NCBI GenBank assembly: GCA_025738555.1
Contig: JAOVFP010000007.1
Location: forward strand, 2,418,001 to 2,482,000
Origin: Cyathus striatus
Taxonomy: Eukaryota; Basidiomycota; Agaricomycetes; Agaricales; Nidulariaceae
DNA: 64,000 nt
Reading direction: 5' to 3'
Shown: piece after piece, positions 34,916-47,194 of the stretch
Layout: each line of letters opens with the position of its first letter
Numbering within the stretch: the first letter of the stretch is position 1
Made by a program: the position numbers and the translations under genes
Notes under the pieces: generated by a model
Database searches by the model: none
Told to the model about the DNA's origin: nothing
What the model saw: only the letters and a program-made list of their open reading frames with translations

Positions 34916-36309
34916 TGTGTGTTAGCATCAGGGTGAGACGAGATGGATGACAGTGTCCTCACCAGCTGAGTGGCATGACGTCGTTGTCCTGTTGCAATGA
35001 AAGGGGGGAACGGGGGTGCAGGGAGAGACAAGACATGCAGGAGAAGACACCTCCTCACTGGCTAGGCAGCATGGCGTTGTTGCTGTCACGACGCAGAGGG
35101 GAAGATGGTGGCACATGGAGATACGAGATCACCCTCACCAGCTAGGTGGCATGGTGTCACTGTGTTGCAACACAGAGGGGAGGACAGAGCGCTGGGTGAG
35201 GTGGGATGTGTGGGGGTGTTGTGACACAGAGGGGAGGAAGTGCTCAGTGAGATGAGATGCATGGGGAGAGGAAGGTGTCCTCACTAGCTGGGTGGCATGG
35301 CGCTATTGTACTGTGATGCAGAGGGAGGATGGGGGCACTGTGAGACATGGTGGGGATGAGACATGTGGGGAGATGAGATGGAAGACAGTGCACTTATTGG
35401 CTGGTTGGCAGGAGTCATTGTCATTGTGATGCAGAGGGGAGAACAAAAGTTCGCGTGAAAAGGGTGGGGGAGGGTAAAGACCTCCATTATTGGTAACATT
35501 TTCAAGATGAGTAGTAGGTAGATATCCAAGTAAGACATAAGCATGTGCAGAGGGCTTGCAGCATATCTCTTTAGGAATATTGCCAATTGTAAGATAAATT
35601 GGATAAGCACTTTTATTTCAAAATAGTGTTAGCTGAGTTTTATCAGTTGATATAATAATCAGTACAATTGTAGCACCCAGTTTGCTCTTTCCAAAGAAGT
35701 CTAACACAAGGATTAATGTTTGAAATTAGCAAATATATAAATGGAGATAATCAATCATGGTTATGTCTCACCTGCAATGTCCACCACTATTTACCAGTAT
35801 GCATGTCATGATATGACTGTATGGTCATTGTTTCATCTGTATAATGCTTCTCTGGTGCAAATACTAGATATGGAGCAAATTCTGGATTTCTAAACAGTGC
35901 CTTTACACATGCCAGTATGTCTCAAAAATATACTTCACAGACTTCCCCTCCTACCATTACCTCACATTGCACAAAAGGTAGATGACCTGGAAGGTGTTCA
36001 TCAATAATTTTATTTAGTTCATTTGCATTTTTGAATGAAAGACCCAAATGTTCCACTACTCCATCAATTTTCATTAGATCTTTAAATGCTGTTGAGCTAG
36101 GGCCACATAGTTTAGCCCATTTTGCAATTTCCCATTCTAATTTTAATGAAAATGGTGTGTATGGATTTTCAACATCATCAGAGTTCATTAAATATTCTTC
36201 ATTTTGTCCATCTGTTTGATTTCTCAGAAGGACTTCACCAGCACGCTGGCCAAATTTGCGAACAAATGGTATGTTAAAGTACCTAGTTTAGTGCAACATA
36301 GTGTAAATG

Positions 36310-37255
36310 TAAATATTAATAATAAAACTCACACTACATACACTCACTAAGAAAGTGCTTGGTGGGTAAGACTCGGATGCAAGGTGCTTCTGGGCGAAGT
36401 AAAGTAATAGAAATGGTGTTGAAAACTGACATTCGAGAGGGAGTACACACTTAGTGAACACTTTGATGTGTGTTTTGATGCACGTTCCTTAATCTCGGAC
36501 TTAACACGGGCTTATGACTTCACACTTTGCATTGCACTTAGAATCTCAAAGCTCACACAAATACTAAAGCACGATGCTAGATGGTATTTTTCAGGGCACA
36601 GGAGACTGCTTCTCATACTACTCTACTCTACCTATTAAATATCATACAGAACTACGGCTAGAGAAACTATATAGTTGATACAAATACAGTAATTTACACA
36701 TTAGCTAAGCAGTAAGGTAGACGTTTAGACTGGATACAGGTGTCTGGGATGGACCAGAGTAAATCACGGATAGCCAAACATACGAGCGCCAAGAATGTGT
36801 CCATATGGGACGATAGCAAAGGACAATTACTTGTCCTGCAGGAAGAACGCTCCATACGGAGGCCTGATGCCACACACTTTGATGTGTGGAATGGGAACTG
36901 CTGAATCAGCCTGCCGGGAATGCCGGGTCTCAGACCTAGCCAGGTGCCTATGACGTGCTGATGTACAGTGCTGGTACAGTGTGGTTAGATAGCGGCACTT
37001 GCCATGGGTCTGGTCCTCATGCCTTTTCCTATGACGCAATAACATTGCTTCAATAATCTATTATTAGAATAGACGCATGCTTAGCTCGATCTCCAGCCTT
37101 ACTGGTAATTATCTCTCACTGATGTCAAGAATAAGCTCTGACCTCGATGTTTCTATTCTTAGATGCTTTCCTACTTAGGCTAGTAATGTCCCTTATTTAG
37201 CACGGATCATTCCCACGCTAGCTGACCTCTACCTTAGCTACTAATTACAACCCAG
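36310..37255. other. GC-richer block inside the Plavaka gene, possibly an old insertion
   Basis: Lies between the acidic N-terminal exon and the VENPYTPF exon of the dead transposase. The composition (CTAGCCAGGTGCCTATGACG etc.) differs from the AT-rich surroundings and it has no transposase similarity. A 72-aa minus-strand ORF is unrecognised. It might be a solo LTR, since on the minus strand it begins TGTAATTAGTAGC, but no matching end or duplication was found. Confidence 0.4.
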
Positions 37256-38227
37256 ATATATTATACTGTTTGTAAGTAGTGTGTAGAATATAGAAATAAT
37301 GTTTTTATAGTAGGTAGAAGTACACTAGGCATATTAATGTTTTTAAGTTCTTTTTCATATCCTCCATGTAAATGTGCCTCTGGAGGTACTGGAATTTGTT
37401 CATTATTTGTATTATTCCAACTTTCAGTTGCCATAGGTAATAGATCCTGCTCTGGTTCAAAGCAATGTTCATCTGCAGCATAAATCTCATCTTCCTCTTT
37501 CATCTGCAGTGTTTCATCTTCATCATCACTATTAAAAGTATCATTGTTATTTGAGCTTAAGTCTTCATTTCCCTGAGTATTGATTTCTAGATCCATTGAT
37601 GAGAAGTCCATGTAAGATCCAAATATATCTCCATGTGGATCAACAACAATTGGCTGGTTTGAAGAGCATAAAAATGTTTGTACATCTTCATATTCATTAT
37701 CAGACTCTTCACTATCTGATAGCATAATATTAGAAGATATCAGGGGGTCTGAACCCTCATGATCACTCAGATCATCTTGTTTTTGGTATTCTGCAGCACA
37801 ATAAGGATTACCACTAAGTCGTCTGTGAGACTCCAGTCCACATTTCTTGAATGCTTTTCCACAGCCATTGCATATTGAGGACATTTTGGTCAGTAAAGTT
37901 ACAGTGAAGAAAATGAGGTGAAGTGATAATGATGAAGCAATAATGATGAAGTGATATGATGAAGTGATAATGATGGAGTTATATATGTAAGAGGTGACAG
38001 TAGTGGGTAAAGCGATGGCAAACATCAATATCAAAGTGCATGTGCACTTGTTTGGTAATACAGGTCCAAAATGGTCCATGTGCATGTGGGAATTTTCTGT
38101 GTGTGTGTGAACACCACTGATTCCATGCCCCAATTTGCCAACACATCACTCATGGCATTACACCTCTTCATTACACTCCTTTAACTCGCCTTTAACTCTT
38201 AATACATTCTTTTTTCTATCACTTATG

Positions 38228-40370
38228 CCCTCAAAGTCCACCAAGCCAAAGGTTCAGCCAGCCACCCACAAAACTACAGTGAATACTCGAAGCAGGATGA
38301 AGGAAGCAGCATCACAGCATGTTTCTGAAGGACAAGGTACATCAATCACTGCTTTAAATACATTGATACTAACCATTTTGATATGTACTGTAAAAGCTCC
38401 AAGAATCGATCTGTGAACTGTCAAGCCAAAACAGAACTCTGGCCAACATTTGAAATGTCCAGTGTCACCAGCTGCAAGTTTGAAAAGCAAGAAAGTCAAA
38501 TGTAAGTTACATTTCTATTATTTTCTTGTTATATCACTTACATGCTATGCTGTAGCTACAAGCACCCAATCAGTGCAGTCTCCAAAGCTCCCAATCATTC
38601 TTTCTGATTCGGACACATCAGATCATGAGAAGACTCACACACACTCAGATGCCCTGGCTGGTGGCAACAAGTCCAATGAGCTAGATGGGATGGGTGCCAT
38701 GGAATTGAAACGCAAGCTGCTGGCAGAGGTATGTGATATTTGCTTCCATAGATATTGTAAGCTGACAATACTTTCCTTTACATCTTTTTTAGCATGCTTT
38801 ATGGGGTACTCAAAAACCAAACAGCACTGCTGATGCAGCCGAAGGCCAGGAAGATGATCATGAGGACACAAGTGTTAATGAGCCAGCAGCAGTCAATACA
38901 AATGCCTATGATGCTGCTGACAGCACTCTGCATATGGACATAGACGAGGACAGGGATTTGGAATGGTATATGGGTGAGGACTTCGATCCCAATGATGATG
39001 ATAATGCTGACACTGAGCCTGCAATAAATGAAGAGGATGACAAAGAGAATGACGAAGTAGAAAGTAGTGGGGTACAGGTGCTTTGAAAATCTAAAGTATG
39101 TATCATTTAAGATTATACATGAATCTACTAATATCTTTGTTTAGAGTCATGCTGATGCACACCATGCAGAGGTACCTACTTGGGACAGTACTCCTCTGAA
39201 ACCCTGTCATCCAAAGAATTTGGTGAATCTCGTTATGTATAACAAACAGTTTATGTCCTATTCTCACTCTTTGTTTTCATTTAGATATCAAATTAGTACA
39301 TTAAGGCTCATAAGCAGCATCATAACTCTGGTTGGAGACGATGCTGTGCTTCATGCAACACACACCCGCCATTGTAACAAAGAGTGGCATGAAAGGTCAC
39401 ACTATGTGCTGCCTTTCCCTAGCTGTGTATACATAAAGCTGATGGATCAGCCTTTGAATCTTCAGACAACCATTCAATCATCGATTCAAGAGGTTGTAGG
39501 TGATACACTCTTCAAGAATGCATTTCCTAGCTTGGATGACAGCTACAAACCCTTCCATAAAGTGCTTTATGCCACCGCTCAACAACTCAAGTACTCCCAT
39601 CTCACTCATCATTTTACAAAGGACCCTGATTTCAGCAAGCAAGTTGCTCGCTTGATATGTATGTCATTGATTTCAGCTCTTTGGAGTTTGACATATGTTT
39701 TACAGATTGCACAGTGCTTGGCTGATATTCGTGGAAAATTGAAGAACATGGCCGATGATAAGGTTCCTGCTATATATGGACTTGAAAAACTTAACCACGA
39801 CAAGTGCCGAAAATGTGTTCATGATTTGATAAAGCAAACCTCATACATTTATGTGAGAAAGTTGGTGCATAGTTTTATCAATTCATTTCGCATTCTTGCC
39901 TCTAACATAATAATAGACTGGCGAGATCGACGGTGGAAAGCCATTCCAACACCCTGCTATCATCTCACTACTGCGAGATGGGATCTTCCAGGCAAAACAG
40001 AAGTCTTTAATTGCTGATCATGTACATTGTTTCAAGTCCACAGTTACAGATGGTGTTAGTAAGAATGAGTTCGAAATTCTGGCCACAATGCTTGCTCTTA
40101 TTGCAACAATGGTATGTGCTATCTAGAGTTTTATTTTTGTATTATATTTACTATTCTGTTACTTAGGTATATGCATGTCTTATTGATTGGCAAACCAGGG
40201 AGTGAAATTCATGCAGTGATTTTAGTGCTGATTTTCGCACTGACATGTACAAGGACCATATCAAATTCCTAGGCAATATCCTAGATAGGAGCAAGGTGAA
40301 GTATCACTGTATGATGCACAACATCTATACTATTGCTGCATATGTCATTTTACTACCTACCCTTTCTTAA
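38228..40370 (+). pseudogene. DUF6532-type protein gene, inactivated
   Basis: ATG at 38,228, divergent from the Plavaka gene 344 bp away. Several exons are joined by introns of about 50-65 nt. The start MPSKSTKPK is basic, then comes a Ser/Asp/Glu-rich low-complexity part (MDIDEDRDLEWYMGEDFDPN near 38,940). The last 300 residues (39,330-40,370) have the DUF6532 layout: RGKLKN..DDKVPAIYGLE, a segment with YIYVRK, an HPAII-like exon, the MLALIAT..YACLIDW helix and DFSADF...HIKFLGNIL. TGA at 38,414 and at 40,203 break the frame. Function of DUF6532 is unknown. Homologues are abundant in Agaricomycetes. Confidence 0.7.
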
Positions 40371-42835
40371 TGTTTACATATTTCGATGCAGTACATGCTC
40401 AAAAGGCTCCCTTCCAGCCTCTAATAATGCTATAGGTCTCTTAAATTTTGATGAGATGGAGGAGTAATTAGTATGCTGACTTTGTAATAATGTGCCAACT
40501 ATAATTTTCTGCTTGGACTTCATACTATAATTAATTCTACTTAGAATTACCTTGGACTCACAGATTAATATCGTCATTATGCAATACATCGATTTAATGT
40601 TTCTACTTTGGGTGAATTTGATTCCACTGTACCTATACACCCTAGAGTATTGAATAGATGATGAATATGCTATGAAAATTTCGAAAATTTTATGAAGATT
40701 TTCGCAGATCCTCAATAGTTTAGTTTAATACTTGCAGGCTAATAGCCCAAGTACTTTTTTAAGAGAATAGGAATAATTCATATAATCACAGTCATACATT
40801 TAGTAGTGTTAATCTTTGCTATATATTGAAAATCTGAGTAAATAACTGAGGATTTTGTTATATTATGCTAAGTTATACATCTTGGATTTTCCTGATGTAT
40901 GCTCGATGAAAAACCAGAAGAAGGCAAACTGGTCAAACTTGAAGACACTGAAGCCAAAGATGATTCCAGGAGGGCAGGATCGATATCAGATTAACTTCAA
41001 TGTGTGGTGGAATGTGGTGTTTTTGCTTTAAGTGGTTTCCTGGGTTTGGAACATTGGCTGGTGGGCCATTGCAATTGTAGAACAATGAGTGGGTAAGGTT
41101 GGTAATCTCATTAGGATTAGTAGGTGCTCTTGGTGTTCTGTGTACTATATCCCTGTGTATTAGCTAAAGTCAAGATGATACTTAGTATTAGGGGAGTTCA
41201 AAGTTGGCTGTTTTGTAGTGTTGCTACCTGTTGCTACAGGTCCATTCACTACAATCTTGCCGAAAATCATGATCAGAAATTTAAACAGAGAATTTCAGAG
41301 TATTCATGCACTAAGTTTTACTTTTTCCTACCTCTGAATCTCATTATAAATTTCAAGGTTGGGTAGATATTACTACTTTCAAACAACATATTTAATAATA
41401 ATAAAAGATTCATAAGGCAAAAGGATATGGTTAATGTATGTAGTATCTCAGTGTTATCAACTCTGAACTGATTGCCAATCTTTTTCCTTAGAAACAATAC
41501 AGAGATTAGCATAGCATATCACGTTACACCAACTTTGAATTCCCCTAGTAACTATGTGACATAATGTATCAGGAACTAAAGCACTCTTGGGCTGATGATA
41601 CCTATCTGGACATTGACAGTCAAAAATTTCAGATGTAAGATCCCTGTCCAGACAAATACTAAGTGACTGAATGTTCATTGATCATCTGTCACTTTCTCCA
41701 ATCACTGAATCTCACTGTGGCCAATGTTTTCAATCATTCCCTATTATATACCTGAATGAGCACTGTACCGACAGTTCACTCATCTCCTCGAGCCACCAAA
41801 ATCATAGAGAGGTATTTCTTGCCAGCAGCACAGCCTGAGCTTGGATAGGCTTGGGATATGGCAACTACTTACCTATGGCTGCCCAATGACTAGACAAGAC
41901 ATTCAACATTTAATTTTTCTAGCCATTTCATCCTTTCCTTGTTTTCATAATATCATTACATTCATTCACTCTCCATTCTTTCACTCAAGGATGATCTATA
42001 CCTCTGTAATGCAGTACTCATGTTCAGCCTTATCTTGTTTTATTCCATTATATAAACTGCTGTATTTGTTCAGGAGAAATTCAACCAATAATTATCCTGC
42101 ATCTCGTTGTCAGCCTGCACTCTATTTCTATTGTTTCATCCATTTCTATATTGGTTACTTTTCACTCACTACATTGTCCTATTATCACTGACAACCTTTT
42201 ATTTCCATAGAACCTATAGACCCACTTAGAATATATATCAGGTTCCCTTACCTGCATAATGAACAATGATACAATTATTATCATCAATGAAGATGAGTGA
42301 GAGTTTTGTGAGTCTGATCAGATTGACTGTGGAAAATCATTTCCAACCTGTAGTGTACCAGCATACATTGCCAAAGCAGTTGACTGTAAACTAGCCATCC
42401 TACTCCGAGCTAGGACAGAGCTGCTGTTGCAAGACACTGCTTCAGTTCATGATGTCCTTAATTTTTCAGTACATCAACAGGCTAAGGAACTACTGCTATA
42501 TGACGAGTCAGAGTGGTACAACAAAAACCCACCATTAAGCAGACTTAATATTCTTTTTCATTACCCAATCCTACCTACTAAGAAAGTCTGATATTGGCCT
42601 TACCTTGAATAGCAAATCCTATATGGATGTATTTTGGAATTTTCAATCCCAAAAGGTTCAACTCGCAGCAGCACTAAAGATTTTTAATAGTAGGACAGAA
42701 AACAACAATATTTCTGATGATGATGATTAGAATATACATAGCTCCGAAAAATTTGTGTCTACTTCATTCTAATATACATAGATTGTTGGTTTACATCTTC
42801 TGGAAGCTTTATTTCGCAAAATTGAAGAAAAAAAC
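40371..42835. other. AT-rich region without an intact gene
   Basis: Possible gene scraps include plus-strand coding-like text at 40,905-41,030 (NQKKANWSNL) and 42,260-42,590 (SVPAYIAKAVDCKLAILLRA with one TGA stop after NEDE). Neither matches a family I recognise. The rest has only short ORFs. Confidence 0.4.
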
Positions 42836-42839
42836 GAAA

Positions 42840-43012
42840 ATACTGATTTTTTGAACTTAGAACACTCAATCCGGACAAATCCTGAGCCCAGTGGGTGAAC
42901 CTAGATGCTCTCCGGACAAAATTTCAAAATTTCATTGATGACAGTCTGGACAAAAATTATTTTTTGAGGGACTAACTGTTATAGGGATCATCAGGGGTCC
43001 GACTAGTATCTG
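42840..43012 (+). repeat. Dispersed repeat, copy 1 (GGACAAA-rich)
   Basis: A block with GATTTTTTGAACTTAGAAC, several GGACAAA steps, and an end ACTAACTGTTATAGGGATCATCAGGGGTCC recurs in the same orientation at 46,715-46,880 with about the same order of motifs. It may be a SINE-like or LTR fragment. Confidence 0.6.
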
Positions 43013-43214
43013 GACCAAATCTGGAACATGCAGTCATCAAACCATAGTTTGTGCTTTCCAGCTTTCACTTTCCATGTGCCGTCCCACTCTCCCCTTACTG
43101 TCTGCTTTTAAATACTGCCTACTGAGCTCCAACAAATGCCTTAATATACACCAGTAATTAAGGGCATTGCAACATGCACTAAGTGCTCTGACGACACCCT
43201 GACCGCAATAGAAA

Positions 43215-43690
43215 TGTCCTTGAGCATGAGTGTGGTATTCCTATTCACACTCACAAGTATTACACTCACACTCAATGTCCTTTAACTTGAGCATGGGCAT
43301 GATTGGTATTCTTACTCATGCTCACAAATATTACACTTGCATTCAACTTGAGTGTGAGTATAATTGGTATTCCTATTCATGCTCACAAATATTACACTTG
43401 CAACTTACTTTTCCTCCCACATGTAAGTGAAGCCAAAATATAAATGTAACATATAATTTTTTTGTGAGCATGAAGTAAAGACTTTGAGCATGAGTTGACA
43501 GACCTTGAGCATGAGTTGATGACCTTGAGTGTGAAAACTTAGACCCTGTGCATGAATGTATGGACCCTGTGCGTGAGATGTTGACCCTGAGCATGAAGTA
43601 AAATCTTGAGTGTGATGTGTGCGTGCACACTCAATCCACACTCACACCTTGAGTGTGAACATGAGTGTGCACACACATGTTTGAGCATGA
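43215..43690. repeat. Tandem repeat with TTGAGCATGAGT motifs
   Basis: At 43,230-43,410 three units of about 75 bp carry TTGGTATTCCTATTCATGCT and CACAAATATTACACT. At 43,480-43,690 shorter units CCTTGAGCATGAGTTGA repeat. No gene. Confidence 0.8.
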
Positions 43691-43976
43691 AGTATAAATA
43701 TTATTCTTCAAGATTTGACTTTATATCTTGATTAGAAATATCACTCACATTCAAAATATGGCACAGCCATACAACACCAGTATGTACATTTGATTTACAC
43801 TCTTTTTGACCCACAAATGGGCCATTTAGAACTAAAATAAATACCTTGAGTGTGACATGCTCAATCATGCTCACTTTTGTGCATGCCAGGAATTTTCTAT
43901 GTGCCCATTTTTGTGTCATCTATAAATTCCCTGTACCTACCCCCATCAAATCCCAGTGAAATTTCCCCACTACCAG

Positions 43977-44638
43977 TGTCACGACCGTGCCCCTAGCCTG
44001 ACTTGGCGGCGGAGTATGAGAGAGTGACTGCGGAGAAATGAGGGGTGAGTGTAAGACGAAAGCGGAGAACGATAACTCAGGGGGTAGGACTTCGGCTTCA
44101 GCTTATGTGCTGCGCCCCTGGGATTCCCGGTCCTGGATTTCGGAGTAAGGGCAAGCCCTTCGGAGGAGACGAGAGACGGAAGACGAGAGGTGTAACTCAA
44201 GTCAGACGAAAGGGTGAGGACGTAGTTCAATACGAAACTAAAGTCTAAGTACAAATCGAGTACTACTTAAATACTAGAAACTCGGAGTAAGTAAAGGCCG
44301 CTGGCCTTGGCCAGCGGAGAAGTACGGTCAGGGTAGGCGTACGTAGAATGAAGACTATAACTAATTAAACATAATAAAACGCGTCGGAGAAGTGAGCGCG
44401 TATGGCAGTGTAAAGTAAAACTGATAGTGGCGCACTTAAGAATGATAAGTGACTCACTATGAGATGTATACTACAATACTGAGGGGATAGCTCAGTAGAA
44501 CGGAAGAAAGGAAACAAGAGTAATCTATGTACAGTAATCAGTATGTAATACTAAGAGCGTAATCAAAGTTCGGAGTAAGCAAAGGAAAAGGCGGAGTAAA
44601 GCATAGGAGTCCGGAGGTAGGCGATACGGGATATGACA
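43977..44638 (+). mobile_element. Solo LTR (Gypsy-like), 662 bp, with target duplication
   Basis: Begins TGTCACGACC and ends GATATGACA, so TGTCA...TGACA form inverted ends. It is flanked by the exact 5-bp duplication ACCAG (43,972-43,976 and 44,639-44,643). No internal coding region: this is the product of recombination between two LTRs. The TGTCACGACC start is one I associate with Gypsy-type elements of basidiomycetes. ORFs inside it are shadows. Confidence 0.95.
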
Positions 44639-44643
44639 ACCAG

Positions 44644-45640
44644 TTGCAATTTGAGTCTTTTTTCTTGTGCTCTATGATATCAAAACTAAACTAAGCAAGC
44701 TGTCTAGGCATTAATTAAATGAAAGCAGGTCTATACAAAAGGTTCTATTACCCCTGAAGTCTATGAACTTATCAGTGAAGCACATGTATCAGCCATATGA
44801 CCACTCCAATTGGACAATTTTGGTTTTTTTTTCATCTCCAGAAGAGTTTGCATTGGTAAATGTTAGTTGATACATTTATTCATTCAACATACAATGGAGT
44901 AAAATAAATTCTTTATAGTGATGACAATGTACTTGAAAACTGGAGGCAAATATGGAAATTATGTTTCTATAACAGACTCATCATCCGTTTCCACCATTTC
45001 AAAACTTGGTGTTCAAGTCTTTGAGAATTTTATTGCAAATACTTTCAGTGCTACTCTGCAGGCAAGAGCTCTTCTGGATACAAATTATTTCCAGCTTATT
45101 ACTTCCATTCAGTTCCTAATGGTTCTCCCTACCTCCTCCATTATCATACAGAATAACTGTGGCTTGGTATTGGATAATGGCTACCTTATGAGCATAATTT
45201 TAAATCACAAGCATCAGGAAATGCCCATATCACAAATTTAGACAATTAAGGTTGAAAAAAGCTTGGTTTAAGGTAAATTTAGTCGGAAAAAGTACCATTA
45301 GCTGTTTTAGGTAAATAAGCTGAGGTCCCATACTTATTTTAACTAAAAAGATCGAAGTAAGGAGTGATTAGCTTGAACTTAGGTGATTTAAATTGTGAAT
45401 TAATATAATTTTATCACACCATCCCACTTATGTCATAGCATTAAGCGAATATTAGGTAGGTTCTTACAATATAAATTGCATATAAAGAGGAAATAGCTTG
45501 AGATTAGGTGGACTTAACACACAAGAGATTACCAATAAACATCCATAACTCTATATTTTCCACTAAACTAAATACAATAACTACAACAAAAGCAGCAACA
45601 ATTATCTATGTGTAATTGACAAGGGACAATGAGGAAATAA
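44644..45640. other. AT-rich, one unrecognised ORF
   Basis: A plus-strand ORF of 107 aa (44,918-45,241) has no family I know. The remaining sequence is AT-rich with TTAGGT-type short repeats. Probably old transposon debris. Confidence 0.35.
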
Positions 45641-45649
45641 AGGAATTAT

Positions 45650-46110
45650 TCTGAGAGCATTGGGTTGTAGAAGCAGCAGAGGGTAACAGCGAGAATGTGT
45701 ATGTGAGAGAGCAAGAGGGTACATGATAGTGTGTGCGAGATTGAGACAGTGTGTATGTGAGAGAGCAGGAGCACACAAGAGACAGCATATGTGCGAGAGA
45801 GTTGCAAGAGAGTGTGCGAGAATGCATGTGAGGGTGAGAGTAAGAGAGGTCAGAGCACACAAGAACAAGAGAGAGTGAGAGTGCATGCAAGCATGAGAGT
45901 GAGTTGACATGCAGAAGAAAATGTGAGTGCAAGAGCGAGAGAGAGGGCATGTGAAAGAGAGTGCAAGAGTGAAAGACAAGGTGATAGCATTTGTGCAAGA
46001 CAAAAGAGAGTGAGAGAGCGAGAGACAGGGTAATAGCATTTGCGCAAGATGAAAGAGAGTGCGAGAGTGAGAGACAGGGTGATAGCATTTGCACAAGAGG
46101 GCCAGAGTGT
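45650..46110. repeat. GAGA-rich tandem repeats
   Basis: Units built from GTGAGAGAG and GTGCGAGAG, and a 45-60 bp higher unit (GACAGGGTGATAGCATTTGCGCAAGA) repeated about four times at 45,970-46,105. Long Ser/Leu/His/Cys ORFs on the minus strand are artefacts of it. Confidence 0.85.
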
Positions 46111-46714
46111 TTGTGTGAGAGTCTTGTGGTTGAAGAGTCTCTGTAGCTAAACCCCAAGCTCAAGCTTTAACAGTGGGATATTGGTAAAGAGAAAGGGGAC
46201 TTACTGGTATGGACTCCTATCTTGATAAAACATGAACCGAATACACCCAGAAGTCAGAACAGAAGACAGTACATGAAAGGTCTGAAGAGGTATTGAGGGA
46301 AGAGGACAATAATAAATGTGTGCAGAGAGAAAGGGATGAGGGATAGGAGGGGAAAAGCAAGGGGAAGGTGGGGAAAGTTCAACAAGTTGTTGACATTGAA
46401 AGAGTTCAACACTGAACGTGAATGTGTTCATGACGTGGAATATATCACATGATAACTGCATCAGCTTCCCAATGATTTGATTGGCTGCAAACTCATTTCG
46501 GCTTAACCTCCATGGCAGCTGTCACATTTGGTGGCTTCGGTGCATTGACTTTGCCATTTCATTGTAGTGCATTACAACTTCAAGCCCGATAAGGAGGAGT
46601 ATTTCCCTATGAAGTCTGGTGGCTGCCTCTTGTTCTCTTGCAATAATTTTACACTTACTTGGCAGTAAATATGTTGTATTTGTGGCTAGAGACATTATTA
46701 CATGGTAAATAAAG

Positions 46715-46880
46715 GAAATATGATTTTTTGGAGTTAGAACATAAAACCTGGACAAAAATCGGTTTCGGACCCCAACATAGACACATTCTGGACAAAATTC
46801 ATGATATATTGTCCAGACAAAAATGACCAAATTTCGAAAAATTTTCAACTAACTTCTGTAGGGATATTCCGGGGTCCTAT
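46715..46880 (+). repeat. Dispersed repeat, copy 2 (GGACAAA-rich)
   Basis: Second copy of the 42,840-43,012 block, sharing GATTTTTTGGAGTTAGAAC, GGACAAA steps and GTAGGGATATTCCGGGGTCC. Both lie in the same direction, 3.7 kb apart, on either side of the solo LTR. Confidence 0.6.
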
Positions 46881-47194
46881 GCATGCTCGTTTGAGCGTCA
46901 CATCGGTTACCTTCCTAATCAGGTAAGTAATCAGCCGATGTGGCAGCGCCAGCTGCTTGCATCAATTTCATTTATGTTGGCCTCTCGGGTCATTTTACCG
47001 CTTCCATGTGAACTCATGACTCTCTTTCCTTTCTTGCTTCATTTGCCCCCTTCTCGCACTCTCCCTCTGTCTTGCTGTCTCATTGTCTCATTGTCTCATT
47101 GTTACTCTTCAAGTTCGCTAGTCTCATGTCTGGTTGGAGCAGGATCTAGGTCTCTGGTTTTTTTAGTAAGTCATTGCTTACAGTATATTGAGGT

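Larger units (their letters stand above)
34190..35484. mobile_element. Non-autonomous hAT-like element inserted in the Plavaka gene
   Basis: It is flanked by an exact 8-bp duplication CATTATTG (34,182-34,189 and 35,485-35,492). Ends are imperfect inverted repeats, CAGTACTTATCCC and, inverted, GAGGTCTTTACCC, followed by CCCCACCC..TTTCAC on both sides. An 8-bp duplication with CAG-type ends is typical of hAT elements. Removing the element and one duplication restores the transposase frame exactly (ENVTNN joined to ASCHQQ). The inside is made of subterminal repeats (34,215-34,450), a C-rich array (34,620-34,915) and units of about 60-70 bp (34,920-35,440). No transposase gene. Confidence 0.9.
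32393..37884 (-). pseudogene. Plavaka-type (CACTA-like) transposase, inactivated
   Basis: Read leftward from ATG at 37,884. An N-terminal C2H2 finger (C-x2-C...H near 37,800-37,870) is followed by a long acidic region. At 36,290-35,922 is the conserved block VENPYTPFSLKLEWEIAKWA and LNKIIDEHLPG. At about 35,640-35,490 is TIGNIPKEI and YVLLGYLPTT. From 34,181 comes GDYPEQ, a CxxC pair, SITPDVLHQLYQ, CCRWLPPNHN and SHITGQEHSQM. Then 33,348-32,722 has LYGTTDNFNTEYTERLHIDL and 32,631-32,393 the tail (HLAYIEWF). Stops at 35,922 (TGA), 35,787 (TAG) and 35,618 (TGA), and at least three frameshifts (near 33,540, 33,404 and 32,790), show that it is dead. A 1,295-bp element is inserted at 34,190-35,484. 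Confidence 0.9.

Noticed and set aside
36310..37255. Definite solo LTR
   Set aside because: A TGT start can be proposed on the minus strand, but no matching end or target duplication was found.
43979..44254. 91-aa ORF
   Set aside because: Lies inside the solo LTR; its resemblance to the ORF at 27,282-27,572 reflects shared LTR sequence, not a protein.
45602..46163. 164- and 185-aa Ser/Leu/His ORFs
   Set aside because: Shadows of GAGA-type tandem repeats.
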